Origin: Fasciola hepatica
Lineage: Eukaryota; Platyhelminthes; Trematoda; Plagiorchiida; Fasciolidae
Assembly: GCA_948099385.1 (NCBI GenBank)
Contig: CANUEZ040000161.1
Location: forward strand, 1,736,001 to 1,800,000
Direction: 5' to 3'
DNA: 64,000 bases
How positions within the stretch are numbered: the first letter of the stretch is position 1; each line of letters opens with the position of its first letter. Of this stretch, positions 12,605-23,884 are shown one piece after another. A model generated the notes under the pieces. The model searched no databases. It was not told the origin of the DNA and was given only the letters and a program-made list of their open reading frames with translations. A program made the translations under genes and the position numbers.

Positions 12605-12999
12605 TCCCGGGCACTAACTAGATCCCGAGAACGGCTCAAGGGAAGTGCAACAGGCCAAAAGTTCCAGTGAGTGCCAAAAGAATAATAGTCAGCGGAATAT
12701 GTGACAGACGGTTTGTATTGAAACAAAGTCCTTCACGTTTACGTTAAGGGGAGACGCCAGACGCGATACTAGCTAGGGGAGCTAAAGGTTCAACCACTCG
12801 CGAGCAGGGCAGTCAGAAATGTGTTTTTCAACTGGCGAAAACCAGTTGTCCTCACAGAAAGCAGACAAACAAAGTGCAGCCTTGTGGCGTCGAACAACAC
12901 ACAAACTGCTTAGAGCTAAATGCTGATTGGTTATGTTTGTCTACGGTTATTTTTAGTCATGAGTTTACACATTCAAACTCAATCAACTCCAGGCCGCCA
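12605..12999 (-). repeat. LTR-like repeat, copy B (putative 5' LTR)
   Basis: Second copy of the repeat at 1450-1828. It lies immediately upstream, in the minus-strand sense, of the gag remnant of Gypsy element B. Confidence 0.55.
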
Positions 13000-13079
13000 C
13001 AAGGGAACATATGTAAACACTTACTGAGCCACAAGATGCTGCGTAAAGCACGGCATGGGATATAGAGGGGCAAACCCTG

Positions 13080-14170
13080 TCTTTCGAACCTTATGGTATC
13101 CCTAGAGCAAGTCACAAACCAGCTTGAGATAAGCAAGGTAGTCAAAGTTTGCTACCTGGACTTCAGCGAAGCCTTTGACTCAGGCAATCATCGCTTATCG
13201 ATGAGTAAACTGGAGACTTTTTGGATAGAAGGGTAAATACTAGCGGATATCAGCATTCTCGACAAACAGGATGCTTCATTTTGGAGTAGGAGCCTGCAAA
13301 TCAAATGCAATGAAGGCGACCAACGGAACACCTCAAGGGTCACTTTGAGGTACATTACTTTTTCTTCTCTACATTCTTCTTTAGGTTTTTGCAGACGATG
13401 TAAAACTTGCGAGATCAGGAGCTCGTGATGAACTAGCGAGGGACCCAAAGCAAGTAGCTACCTGGGTAAGCGAATAGGATGATCCCCCAAAAGAGCCAAG
13501 GGTTATCCGCTGACCAGAGCTTCAGTGGGAGTAACGGCCATGGGGAAAGTGGACCATTCACAGATGGGGTGACACCGTCAACGACGGACTTGAATGTCCA
13601 AATGACTGTGGACTTCAAGTGTGCTGAACAGTGCAGGCTGGCTGCCCACAAGGCAAGAAGTGAGCTCCTTCGGCTTCGCTCAGCACTTTGTTGCAGAAGG
13701 GTTGAGGTGCTCACACATGCGCAGTGGTGAGGCCACCTTTGGAAAGTTATGTACAGGTTTGGGTACCTTTTTTGGAAAAAGAAGGCAGCCTGCCCGGAAA
13801 AGGTCCACCAACTAACCACTCGGATGGTTGAACGAAAACGAGGAAAATCACATGAACAGAGACTGCTTGATGTGCTTCTCTGCTCGCCTGGGGAAAATGA
13901 CTCAGAGGAGACCTAACTGAAGCGTTTGAAGTCCTGAGGATTTTATCAGATATGAATGCAGGGGATTTATTTGGATGAGCCACCGATCACAGAGAGAGAG
14001 GAAACAGTGTAATGTTGGGGATCCCGCGCTCCAGGCTAAATGTGCGAGCGAACTGCTTCGGATATAGACCGGTGGGAATGTGGAAACAAATAGTGGAAGA
14101 GATTGGTAGGGCACAATATATAACGCTTCTTAAAGAGATGCTTGATGCTAGGTGGTGTAACACACGTTTG
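13080..14170 (+). pseudogene. CR1-like LINE reverse transcriptase remnant
   Basis: Plus-strand fragments in changing frames match a LINE RT. VCYLDFSEAFDS (about 13150-13190) is RT block A. A frame near 13390 gives ADDVKLARS, the catalytic block C. NVQMTVDFKCAEQCRLAA...RRVEV (13590-13720) is the thumb. After a gap, a frame gives TEAFEVLRIL...NAGDLF, then RSRLNVRANCFGYRPVGMW (13910-14090), the usual LINE carboxy end. Stops and shifts are frequent. From 13699 on, the sequence is part of the duplicated block. Confidence 0.75.
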
Positions 14171-14249
14171 AGCAGTGCGTAGCCAAATTCACAACGGATC
14201 TCGAAATCAAAAAAATAATTATCCGTGATATTCTACGACACTAGATTAT

Positions 14250-14930
14250 TGAATGAACAATGACACCAAAAAGATACAAACCTCAATAATGAGATCACAA
14301 GGACTCAACAAGCGAGAAACCGAATTTCGGCGTGCGAGCGAGCAGCACGTGCGTCAAGCAGGTCCAGAACGAGGATACGACAAAGTGGCGCTCTGGGCGC
14401 GAACAAACAACAATTGGTCCATAAAAACAAACAGTGCGTAAAGACACGTCAATAGTGTAAGCGAGTGGGTGATGTTGAGAAAACATGGAATTGCAAAGGT
14501 TTAAGGGGGATTTTCCACGACCGGTCGTTAGAGGTGGGAAGAGTTGTTCAGGGAGGTAGACTACTAAGGATTAATTAGAAATCGTAGTTTTCTCCAGTCA
14601 TTCCAGTATCCTGTGTCTGTGTGCGCTATCTGAGAAACCAAGCGTGACTAAGTGCTAATATCATGGTTGTCTCTCGCCTGGATGGTGATAAGAAAGCCTT
14701 TTCTACTTCTTTTATCAGCCAACCGAAGGAACAAATCCACTCATGTAACAAAACCGGAAGGAATTAGCGGAGTCACAGCATTGAGTGCCGATCTCTTTAC
14801 ATAGAACTGACAGAACTCAGGACGTTCGATTGCTCCCGGTCACTCTCAGTCCTGTGATACCTGACCTGACCTTATCGCCCAGTCGTTACAAGCTGGCCTC
14901 GTTTTTGTGGTTTTCGGTACTACACGCGTT
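14250..14930 (+). other. Non-coding part of the LINE block, possibly 5' region of the ORF1-bearing LINE
   Basis: No motif is recognised. It lies between the RT carboxy end of one LINE and the PHD finger of the next, so it may be 5' untranslated sequence of the second. An equivalent copy is at 24953-25633. Confidence 0.35.
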
Positions 14931-14933
14931 ACT

Positions 14934-15987
14934 GACCCGTGTCTCGCAACTAAGTGCGGAAAACGTGTGGCAAATGGTATAGAGTGCGAGATATGCATGA
15001 GATGGGCTCACTCACAGTGTTCAGGAATGGCAAAGGACATCTATGTCCTTTATAAATAGAACCCATGGACTGAAAGTGTCTGTGACCCTTGCAAGGAGGC
15101 AGCCAGTCTGGCCTTTAAACTGCAGGCCGAAGGGCAGGACCAAGGCCCACCAAGTAGTACCTCAGTCATAAGCCCCAAACCACCGCAATCAGGTTGCAGT
15201 AAGTCTTTTGCGGAAGTAGCGGCCACACCCGGGAAGATCATCAGAGCGAGTGGACCAGTTCCGAGAGCTTGCCAGGCGTTCGTTTCCTCAACTCCTTTGA
15301 AGACCGTTGAAGCCAGTGGACTGAGCAGAAGCCGAGAAGAGCAAGACAGGTCAAAAAAATGGTAACCGTAGTATCTCGAAGGATGGGTTAGCTAGGATGG
15401 ATGACCCCGCTCTTCTGGTATTGGAAAACAAGGTGAAGGATCTGCAGAGGCAGATCCTGTCGATCAGCAGGGTCTCAAGCCAAATGTTCCTGATCCTAAA
15501 CCAGGAGGAACCCTTTATAAGGAGTTCGAAAGCCAGGAGGGACAAAGATGGGAGGAGGGTCTGCGACATACTGCGAATAGCAGGTGTTCCGTACCCTACT
15601 ACTTTAAGAAGGGTGCACAGAGTTGGGACATGGAAGTCACCGCTGGGGAACAAAGGCAAACATCGTGCGAGACCAATCCCAATGGAGTTTGCTGATGAGG
15701 CCACCCGGGATAAACTGTTGGCGATGGCAGAAATAGTGGCTCACATTACCAAGGGCAGACACCAAATCGTGCCGGACGAGCATAGAGTAAGGCCTGGTGA
15801 TCTAGCTTCGGGGGGTAACCTTGCTCGACCAGTCGGGGGGCTGGTGAGAAACCAAAACGTTCAGCGGAATGCCGTACTCGGCTCTCAGGCCCCGACCACG
15901 ACAGTGGTAAAGATGCCACGTGGGGGGTCGCAAATAACTGTAATTGAAGACGCACTGGAAGACGAAAATTGGCAGCACTGTCCGAAG
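14934..15987 (+). pseudogene. CR1-like LINE ORF1: PHD finger, coiled coil, RRM-like domain (copy 1)
   Basis: The amino part reads CGKRVANGIECEIC then MRWAHSQC and, after one in-frame TAG (15054), VCDPC. This is the CxxC-x4-H-x2-C...CxxC spacing of a PHD-type finger (about 14943-15100). A Ser/Pro-rich linker follows to 15350. A run of seven A at 15353-15359 shifts the frame. One A fewer would join it to the next open frame, which begins with a coiled coil (VLENKVKDLQRQILSI, 15420-15470) and continues into an RRM-like region ending RPIPMEFADEATRDKLL (15670-15720). Such ORF1 proteins bind RNA and chaperone retrotransposition. In this copy the end of ORF1 is removed by a 244-bp deletion. Confidence 0.7.
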
Positions 15988-15993
15988 AAACAA

Positions 15994-17045
15994 ATGGGCG
16001 GAACTCGCCAAAATCGCTGACGAGCAGAAAGTGTCAATAGTTGCCGTTACGGAAAGATGGCTTTCTGAAGAAGACCATGTGCCAGGCCTAATAAGTAACG
16101 GTTTTGCAGTCTATAGGCAGGATCTAGAACAGGATCGCCTTGGTGGTGGAGTAGCCATCCTCATTAGGTCAAGTACAACCCACCTTGAGTCTCAGACCAA
16201 GATGCGCACTCGCAAGTTCCAGTTATGCGCCGTTACTATCATCCTTCCAGGCAGAAGGGCTAACGTTGTCTGTGTCTATAGGGCACCAAACAGTAACCAC
16301 GAAAAGGACGTTTGTTTACTGGAACGGTCTGCCTGGTGAAATGGTAGATCTGCAGACAGTCCAGTCCTTCAAATGTGCCCTTGATCGCAAGTGGTACGAG
16401 ATCTTTCCTCGTAGTGAGCCTTAAGAATATCAACTAGATGGATGACGGGAAGCACTGTGGTCCTTCTGAAGTATGTTTTAGCAGACTTTTTCCCTCATTG
16501 CATACTGTCTCAGTGAACGCTCACGATGCATAATGTCTCTCGCAGTTGATGTGCGATGAGGTTTTCCGTTTCCCTCTCATTTTTAGCGGGGATTCGACGA
16601 AATACACTCGGCAGTGGTGGGTGCATAACTGGTGTGCATACCATCGAGGGAATTCTGGACGCTCGATTGGCCGTGGCCATTACCTGTCCTGTGCAGACTG
16701 AACTGAACTGAACTGAACTTTGACTGAACTAGTTAAGGATGCACAAAATACTCTCATAGTGGGCAACTTCAATCTCCCGCACATCGACTGGGTGGCTGGG
16801 GTCTGCGTGCCGGGATCGGAGGAGCAAACCCACTCAGAAAGGCTGCATGCCAATGCTTTGCACCAGCATATTAGGGGAAATACCAGATATTGGACTAGAG
16901 GCATTCCATCCTTGCTGGATCTAACTATGACGAACTTCCCCAACGATGTGTCTGGACTGCATTGTCGTGCACCGCTGGGCAAGAGTGACCACATGTGTGC
17001 AAAAATCGTCCTATGCTTGCGGCAACCCAAGGTACCCTCAACGGT
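15994..17045 (+). pseudogene. LINE endonuclease interrupted by a 5'-truncated LINE copy
   Basis: 15994-16315 encodes the first half of an apurinic-type endonuclease: VSIVAVTERWL (catalytic Glu block) and VVCVYRAPNSNHEKD. 16726-17045 encodes the second half: LIVGNFNLPHIDW and LGKSDHMC (the terminal SDH). Between them (about 16316-16720) sits a short LINE 3' end of the same family. Without that segment the endonuclease halves would meet at the expected place, so this reads as one ORF2 disrupted by a later insertion. The ORF2 start is missing because of the 244-bp deletion at 15987. Confidence 0.7.
16316..16720 (+). mobile_element. 5'-truncated LINE 3' end with (CTGAA)n tail
   Basis: The open part (FVYWNGLPGEM...FKCALDRKWYE, about 16316-16424) is the typical last segment of LINE ORF2. 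About 270 bp of 3' untranslated sequence follows, then a short CTGAA tandem tail at about 16695-16720. CR1-group LINEs end in short tandem repeats rather than poly(A). Confidence 0.7.
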
Positions 17046-17059
17046 GGTCAGACATTTCG

Positions 17060-18910
17060 GTAGTATGGACACATATAGTATAGTACAGTATAGTATATTT
17101 CTTGACCGTGGTCAATACACATGCACAAGGCAAGATCAGAGTATACAGCAGTACATGTCAGTGTGAGGTATTCACAAATTCTAAATTTATAAATCACACA
17201 GCAACCGAAATACACCAGTAATGTCATGTAGTGTTTGAGTGAACAAAAGTGGTAATGGTTGAGGCGGGAATTCCGAATCGGTTTCAAAATCGCTGGGGGC
17301 GGTGTGGATAGCTGGACAGTCGTGGGATTGCTGATATAAGCGACAAATGGACGGTCACTAACGAGTAACCGGGCGGAAGAGATGCCAAAGAACATTGTTA
17401 GAAGTAAAACAAGCGTGGGGCTTTCAAAGAGCAGTCAGAGATACCAGCGGAATATTGGACACTGATCCAGCATTGGGTAACTAATTGTGGAGGAAGCATG
17501 TGAAATAAAGGCAGGTGAGTCAAAGGTGATAATAAAACGGACCTTTTGTGCAGGTGATTACAGTTTCATATGGAAATTCAAATGAAGGCGAAAAGCTTCG
17601 CAGGGACTTCAGTGAACTTTCGAAAAGCATGAATGGTGCATGGACATATAACGGACTTTTAAAGAAAAGGAAAGCCGTCAATGAAACGGATTAGTGGAGA
17701 CAAACGTCAATGGTTCGGCTAGGCTGGAGTTGGAGGGGTGTAAAATGTTTTTTTGTATGTGATAGAAAATTGTTAACCAAATTATGGTTGGCTGCAGATG
17801 GCTGGTATTCTGTTCCGTAAAGACCTTGGTTGCAGGTGGTGGCAGGTAGAATGTTGAGGGAAGCAGGTAAAAAAGGGCTGGTTTGACTAAGTTGACAGCT
17901 GCGAAGGCTGGGTTCCGGCCATTGGTTTCGTACTGCAACGCGGGAAGAATTGAACTGTTGGGTTGGATTATTTGGGAATAGACGTTGAGCGGATGTGTTG
18001 ATGGTTGGTTTCTGAATCACCTCTGCGATCCGGTGAGACTTTCATGAGGTTTTGTTAATCCGTGTACGGTGCCCCATGTAACGTCAGCGGGCGAGAGTAC
18101 AGGTTTAAACCATTGATCAAATCGTCCAGTCCTTACGGTAATCCGGAATAAACGTCGACTCGGCCGATGGCTACCCAAGTAACCAATGCGATCTGGAAGA
18201 GATCAGGAGTGCGGCAGTCTGGAGAGTGTTCCAGCTGTGGGTTATGATTATCGTTTATATGGAAGCAAGAAAATGAACATTTTGTTATCTGAACAATTAG
18301 TTATCGTTTGGCTAGTGGACCGTTCTATTAGGGATCCCTAGACGGAGACTGGTAGCTTTCTAGGGTAGTTGGGTGATAGTAGAGATTTGGGGCGATATCA
18401 GGTAGGCGGTGGATAAGGAGAGGGTGTCCGTTTGGGAAACAGGAATAAAACAATAGTAGATGGTATGGTCTGGAAGAAGAATGAGAAAATAAGAAGATAA
18501 CATTCTGGTCAGTTCACCAGCTGTGGTCGAGGACGGCAAATAGTAAAAAAGGAGAAAAACACCGAGTGTTAAAATGAGGATTTTTCATGTGGGGGCAAAC
18601 GTGCTGGTATTCGGCAGGGGCATACGGATTCCGGTTGGAATGGTGTCTTAACTTACCATGAGCATATGCGCAGAGAAGTGAAGCCTAGTTACTACTACTA
18701 ATAATAATAATCCGTGTGGCAAGGCTTCAGTGTACGAGAAAGGCGCAAAAAAAAGCAGGATGGGACGGCTGAGTTCTAGCCTGAGCCAGGAATTAAGTGA
18801 GAGCGAGCACCCATCGCTAAAGGACGGAACGGTTTTATTTATATATATGCAAATTGCGTTGTAAAATGGCACAATCTAGTTAAGAAGGCGGACAAGTGAG
18901 TGGAGCATAC
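17060..18910. other. Intergenic stretch, no feature recognised
   Basis: A short TATAGTA-type simple repeat lies at about 17075-17102, and (ACT)n(AAT)n at about 18690-18712. Overlapping minus-strand ORFs at 17678-18020 show no motif. Confidence 0.35.
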
Positions 18911-18912
18911 CC

Positions 18913-18916
<4 letters not shown>

Positions 18917-18957
<41 letters not shown>
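18917..18957. repeat. (TA)n microsatellite
   Basis: About 41 bp of perfect alternating TA. It lies about 225 bp past the end of the minus-strand LINE ORF2, so it may mark the LINE 3' end. Confidence 0.95.
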
Positions 18958-18959
<2 letters not shown>

Positions 18960-19182
18960 ATGTATACGTGGGTGCGATCATCGGACGGGTAATGCGAAAG
19001 CGGTCGGACGCAAATGACTATGGCAAGGAAAGTGAGATAGAGTGACGCATCTGAGGATCAACGGTTAACGGAAAGAAGAACAAAAGTTAAGCACGGGCTC
19101 ATCGGTGCGGCGGATCCCAAAGGCACATTGAGGCCATGAAACGTGAGACTAAAAGGGAAACGCCTAAACGTGGCTAAAACTT

Positions 19183-22024
19183 TCAAAAGTCAAGGTCTAT
19201 CTCGTAAGCTTGACGTTCGGTTACGTGAACGTTGAATAAGCGCAAAACAGTTGGGACAGTGAGGGATTTATCAATAGCATGCACAAATGCATACTTTGAC
19301 CGAGAAGATCTGATGTGCAAGGGAAGTTTATTCCAGATTCTGGAGTACGCGAAGAGGAAGAACTTAGAGCTTAGAACAGTCCTCGCGGAGGGTGTGGTAA
19401 TAGTATACTGTCTATTCCGGAGTGAATATCCAGTACCCGGGGAGAAGCACAACTGGTTGGAGGAATAGGACTGCTTAGTCAATAGCTTATACAGAAATAT
19501 CAAATTTACCTTGATGTGACGAAGCCATGGTGGTTCGATTTTGAGAGATAAGCAGCGTTCCCTGTAGTTTAAGTTGGACGACCAACCGATAAACTGTTTT
19601 GTGAATCTTCTTTGAATACATTCGATAATAATCCTGTCGGATTTTCTCATGCTAGTGAAGATTAGGGGACGATATTCGAGAAGAGGCCTGGCATGTACTT
19701 TGTACATGTAGAGAATGCTCTGTCTAAGCTGAAAGGATCTGAACAGAAGACCAAGACACTTTTTAGCCTTCGCCGTTTGGAGGACAGCATGCTCCAGAAG
19801 TTGAAAGAGCAAGAATAACTTAAGCCAAGGTCTCTTACTAAAGGCTGGCTGTCGATGGGTGAACCGCCAATGCATAAAGAACCAGGAGGAACCTGGCATT
19901 TGTAAGTAAGGAAAATACACTTGTCGGCGGAGAATTTCATCGCCTAGGTTGAGCACCATTCATCAAGAGCGGCTAAATCGGCAGAGATTTTAGGGATAGT
20001 AGTACTGAGGTTGCTAGGCGAAAAAGTGTAGACTATCTTAATGTCGTCCGCGAACAAAAACGGTGTGCCATTAAGTATTGTCGGAAACATATCATTTATA
20101 TAAAGGAGAAAAAGCAGGGGGCCCAAAACACTGCCCTGAATAACACCGCTAGTAACAGGCTTAGGATTAGAGGTGTGCCCGTTAATTAAGACAACCTGTG
20201 AACGATGAGATAAGTAAGACGAGAACCAAGGAAGAAAGGGATCGGCAGTACCAAATACCGCAGCTTTGTTAAAAGGTAGGGGTGAGGTACACGATCAAAT
20301 GCCTTGGATAAATCAAGATAAAGAACAACAAGAGATTTCCCACTTTCAGCGGAGACGGCGATGAGATTCAGAAAATCATACTGACAAGTCGTGCAGGACC
20401 ATGAACGGGGGAATCCATGTTGGTTGTGATTAATAAGACTGAGGCTTAATATATAGCTAATAATATTATCTTTAACTATTTTTTCCATTATTCTGGATAA
20501 GATGGGGGTATGGTTTATAGGGCGATAATTGGATACCTCATGTAAAGGTCCTTTTTTGTGAATGGGAACAATTACCGAGCGCTTCCAATTAGCAAGTACG
20601 GTGCCACCATTAAGTGAAAGAGTGAAAAGGTTAAGCAACAACAGGGGTAGATCCGGTCCACCATTGACGAGCGCAATTGGTGGTAAGCCATCGGGGCCTA
20701 ATCGAGGGGAGGGTTTGCTATTGGATAGTAGCTTGGAAATACTCCTGGCATCGGAGGGTATCGTAGAAAGGACAGAGTCGGTAAGTGGTGAAGATGGGGG
20801 CGGGGCAATGACAGTAGCTGGAGCCATGGCTGAAGCAAAGAATGCATCGAAGGCTTCGGCTATACAAGGTGGGGAGGTGATAGATGAGTTATTATCCAGC
20901 ATCAGAAGTTGGAAGTCGGCCTTAACATCAGCGTTTCTAGACTTATGCAACATAGAAAGAAGTTGCGACTTGTTAGGATGACTCGAAGCCTTAGCTTCTT
21001 GTTCACGAAGTCGCGTATTATCTTGTCGTTGAATAAGTGTGGAGAGGCGGTTTAAACGAATAAAAAGTGAAAAGTCGTTAGAATTATATAGTTGTTTGAG
21101 AAGTTTATGGTACTTCTTATGGAGTGGCGAGACAGACGACCTCTTTTTGGGTACAGCCTGGGCAGTATTGGACAATTTTTCCAGACAATCGGAAAAGAAG
21201 GAGTAGAAAATATCCGCAGCATGCTGAGGGTCCTGGGTGGGGAAATAATCACCCCAGTCTTTCTGCCGAAGAAGCGTGACTAACAAGGCCCAATTTCTGC
21301 ATAGGAATGTATTGTTGGAGGGGTGTGCGGGATTAGGTGGTCCACTAAGGGGCAGATGGCAGATAACCATTTTATGGTCACTACCGGGGAAATTTCGTGT
21401 TACGGTCACGTCGATGAGAGGCATGTTATGAGTAAATACCAGATCTAGTATGTTCCCATTTCTGGTAGGTTCGACAACATATTGCGTCCAGCCGCCAAGA
21501 TGAATGCTAGTGATCAGGTGCATAAGATTGGGAGGAGCCGAGAGAGTGGGCCAACAGGTGTGAGGGAGATTAAAGTCACCCGCAATAAGCTTCGTTCCAG
21601 AAGGAAGCAAAGATAGGTATTCGAAAGACCTTATGAGAAGTGGAAACAATGAACTGGGGGAATTTGGTGATCGATACACGCAGCCAATGTGAAGAACAGT
21701 GGTTTGGAGGTTCATAGTGGACCAGAGAGAATCGGGAATAGAATCGAGTGTCGTATGTAAAAGAGGGGTCGTGGGGTAGACTTCCTTGACGTAGGCTAGG
21801 CACCCACCACCACGCCGGTTCGGTCTATCGGTCCTGAGAAGACTGTACCCTACCAAAGATACTTGATCATTGGAAGTGCTCTCTGAAAGCCAGGATTCCG
21901 TTATTAAGATAATGTCGTAATTATTTGTAAGGACAAGTGTTTTTAGGTGCGGGAGTTTGTCAAGAATAGAACGCGAGTTGAATAGAGCTAGAGATATACC
22001 ATTTGTGGGAGGTGGTATAGGCAC
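19183..22024 (-). pseudogene. LINE ORF2: endonuclease and reverse transcriptase, frameshifted
   Basis: The first 612 codons are open (22024-20186). The endonuclease shows IILITESWLS, GDFNLPHTCW and PGSDHKMVIC. RT begins with IVPIHKKGPLHEVSNYRPI and has LDLSKAFDRVPH (block A). A frameshift near 20260 moves the frame to one with SGVIQGSVLGPLLFL and LFADDIKIV (catalytic Asp pair). Further shifts near 19945 and 19780 lead to the carboxy part with RPLLEY, IQRRFTKQF and RIWNKLPLHI. Total span is about 947 codons, a usual length for ORF2 of this group. Three frameshifts make this copy inactive, but they look recent because few other stops are seen. Confidence 0.8.
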
Positions 22025-22115
22025 ATCAGGGGGTGGTGTAATTTGGAAGGAGGCAGGCTATCGCGATTGGAAGGAGCGGAGGTTAGGGTCAAAGGGAAAT
22101 ATGTTGATGTTGGGG

Positions 22116-23666
22116 CTAGTGGAGGTTCAGATGGGGTGGCTTCCAGCCAAGCTGGATTAAATGTTGCAGTGAGAGGGACTGCTGAGGGGTAGAGAGACTG
22201 GGCATCAACGGAGGGGGAAACGTCGGAGCAAAGGGAAAAACCTGTGGGGTTTGGCGGGTCGATATCAGACAGGGGTGATCAGGAGCTGTCGAGAAATACC
22301 GGCCAGTCGGAATCGAGTATTGGCTGAAGGGGGGTGCAGAGGGCAGAGTTGAAAATGTGTGAGGAATAGGGGTGTAGGGTGGTAGATTAAGCTGCACATT
22401 GTGGGAGGGGTAACTCAAGTTGGGTGGAACACCAAATATGGAGCAGTTAGAAGCGGGAGCAGTGGAGATAGTTTTTAGGTGAGAAGTACGACGTGCGGCA
22501 GGTTGGACGGCGTGTGGAGGCCGTATTTTAGTATTGACAGGCAGTGAGCACGGTGAATTTGTAGGGATCACCGATGCATTGGAGCAAGGGGTATTTTCTA
22601 AGGTCGAAACCTTATTCGGTGGGTTAAGGCGAGTTTATTTAAGAGGAGAGAGTTGAATGAGGGAGGTGCTTGTGAGAAGAATGGGAAGACTGTTAGACCT
22701 ATTCCTCTGGACGGCGAGTAGTTTATCACCGGAGGGAGCAGATGGCGAGTTAGAGTTCGGGGTGTATCCAACAGGCGATGAGGTGGGAGAGCGAGGCAAT
22801 AATCGGCGTTTCTTACTGGGTGGCAGTAAAAGGGGAGAAGCGGAAAGGTCTAGATCAACAGTAATGGGATTAAATTTTAAAGAGTACAGTACGGGAGCAA
22901 ATGAGGAGGCAGTGGGCGGTTGTGAAGAGGCGGGAGACGCGTGTAAAGATAAAGCAGTGGGGACTTGAGAAGGAGCTGTGGAGCGACCAGCCGTCTGTGT
23001 CGAAGGCTCAGAACTATCAGGCGTCGTTCTAGTAGGGAAAGTCGAAGGAGATCTGGAAATTTCCCTTTGAAGTGGGGTTTTATCTTCGGTTATTTTTATG
23101 TTTTTATAAGGAGAATCAGAAGCTATAGTGGAACGCATTTTTATGAATTCTTTGGCAGACAGATCATCTGCAAATCGCATAAGGATTGGACAGTTGAAGC
23201 GCTGAACGCGCTTACGCAGCCTTGTTATTTGACAAGGAAGGTGGGCCATACCACATGCATTCAACAGTGTGTGCTTGACATGCTCCAGAGGTATTCTCTC
23301 TGGGACATTAAACACGACTGCATTACGAGAGTTCCTAACTCTTATGCGAACTTCGGATGCAACAGAGTCGAAAAAGCGGCCCGCAGCTGTCAGATTTTGT
23401 AAGGTGGAATTTTCGATGCGTTCAGTGATGCACAGTAAGGGGGCGAGTTTAGATACCGTATCTTCCAAATTCAGAATCTGAGACTTTATATCTGAAATAC
23501 TTCGCTCTAGAACAGCTGTTCTTTCCGTCGCCAAGCCTACAAAGTCACAGAGGTCAACCGAACATTGTTTTAAGGCCACGGGAGTTTGAAGAAGCCTATT
23601 TTTCCTAGTAACCGGGGTATGAGTGGATGGGATAGTATTGGAAGTCTTCTTTGCTACACGTGGCAT
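22116..23666 (-). pseudogene. LINE ORF1 with in-frame TAA before a proline-rich extension
   Basis: ATG at 23666. Residues about 40-80 form a probable coiled coil (TAVLERSISDIKSQILNLED). Residues 100-200 look like the RRM-like ORF1 core (VVFNVPERIP... and CPILMRFADDLSAKEF). A Ser/Pro-rich tail follows. The frame stops at TAA (22635-22637), but the same frame stays open afterwards for 172 more codons, Pro-rich, to 22116. So either the natural ORF1 is 343 residues with a non-coding remainder, or a single nonsense change cut a 516-residue protein. Confidence 0.65.
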
Positions 23667-23884
23667 TTTGAAATATCAAAAAGATGCTGTGAATGAGGTG
23701 GAAAAGTGACGGAAACAAGAGCTGGGTTAGAATTTACCACTGAGAAAAAAATATCTGAATTTCTATGGGTTAACGGAACACTCTAAGAAAATATAATTTT
23801 TAGTATTTTCTAAGACAGATGAATGAAAACTATATCGATAACAGCACGCAAAAACGACCTGGTGTAGCGCAGTAGTCAATTGGT

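Larger units (their letters stand above)
13699..16710 (+). repeat. Duplicated LINE block, copy 1
   Basis: This block matches 24402-27650. The left arm 13699-15987 pairs with 24402-26690 at a constant offset of 10703, and I noticed no differences in the parts compared. Then copy 1 lacks about 244 bp present in copy 2 (about 26691-26936). The right arm 15994-16690 pairs with 26941-27637 and shows about seven substitutions. The homology ends inside the (CTGAA)n tract. Confidence 0.9.
18958..23690 (-). mobile_element. Nearly complete two-ORF LINE (CR1/Jockey-like), minus strand
   Basis: Order on the minus strand: ORF1 (23666-22635, open again to 22116 after one stop), a 91-bp spacer, ORF2 (22024-19183) and a short 3' region running to the (TA)n tract. 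ORF2 carries endonuclease and RT. The 5' untranslated part probably reaches 23700-23880, where CR1-like ORF1 sequence begins. Relative to the flanking CTGAA-tailed LINE pieces it is in the opposite orientation and belongs to a different family. Confidence 0.8.

Noticed and set aside
15688..15715. CTGATGA inside LINE ORF1 as a second hammerhead core
   Set aside because: No GAAA box follows at a usable distance and the sequence is explained by the coding frame.
15987..15994. The 244-bp difference between LINE copies as a removed intron
   Set aside because: The edges show AAGA microhomology but no GT-AG or other splice pattern.
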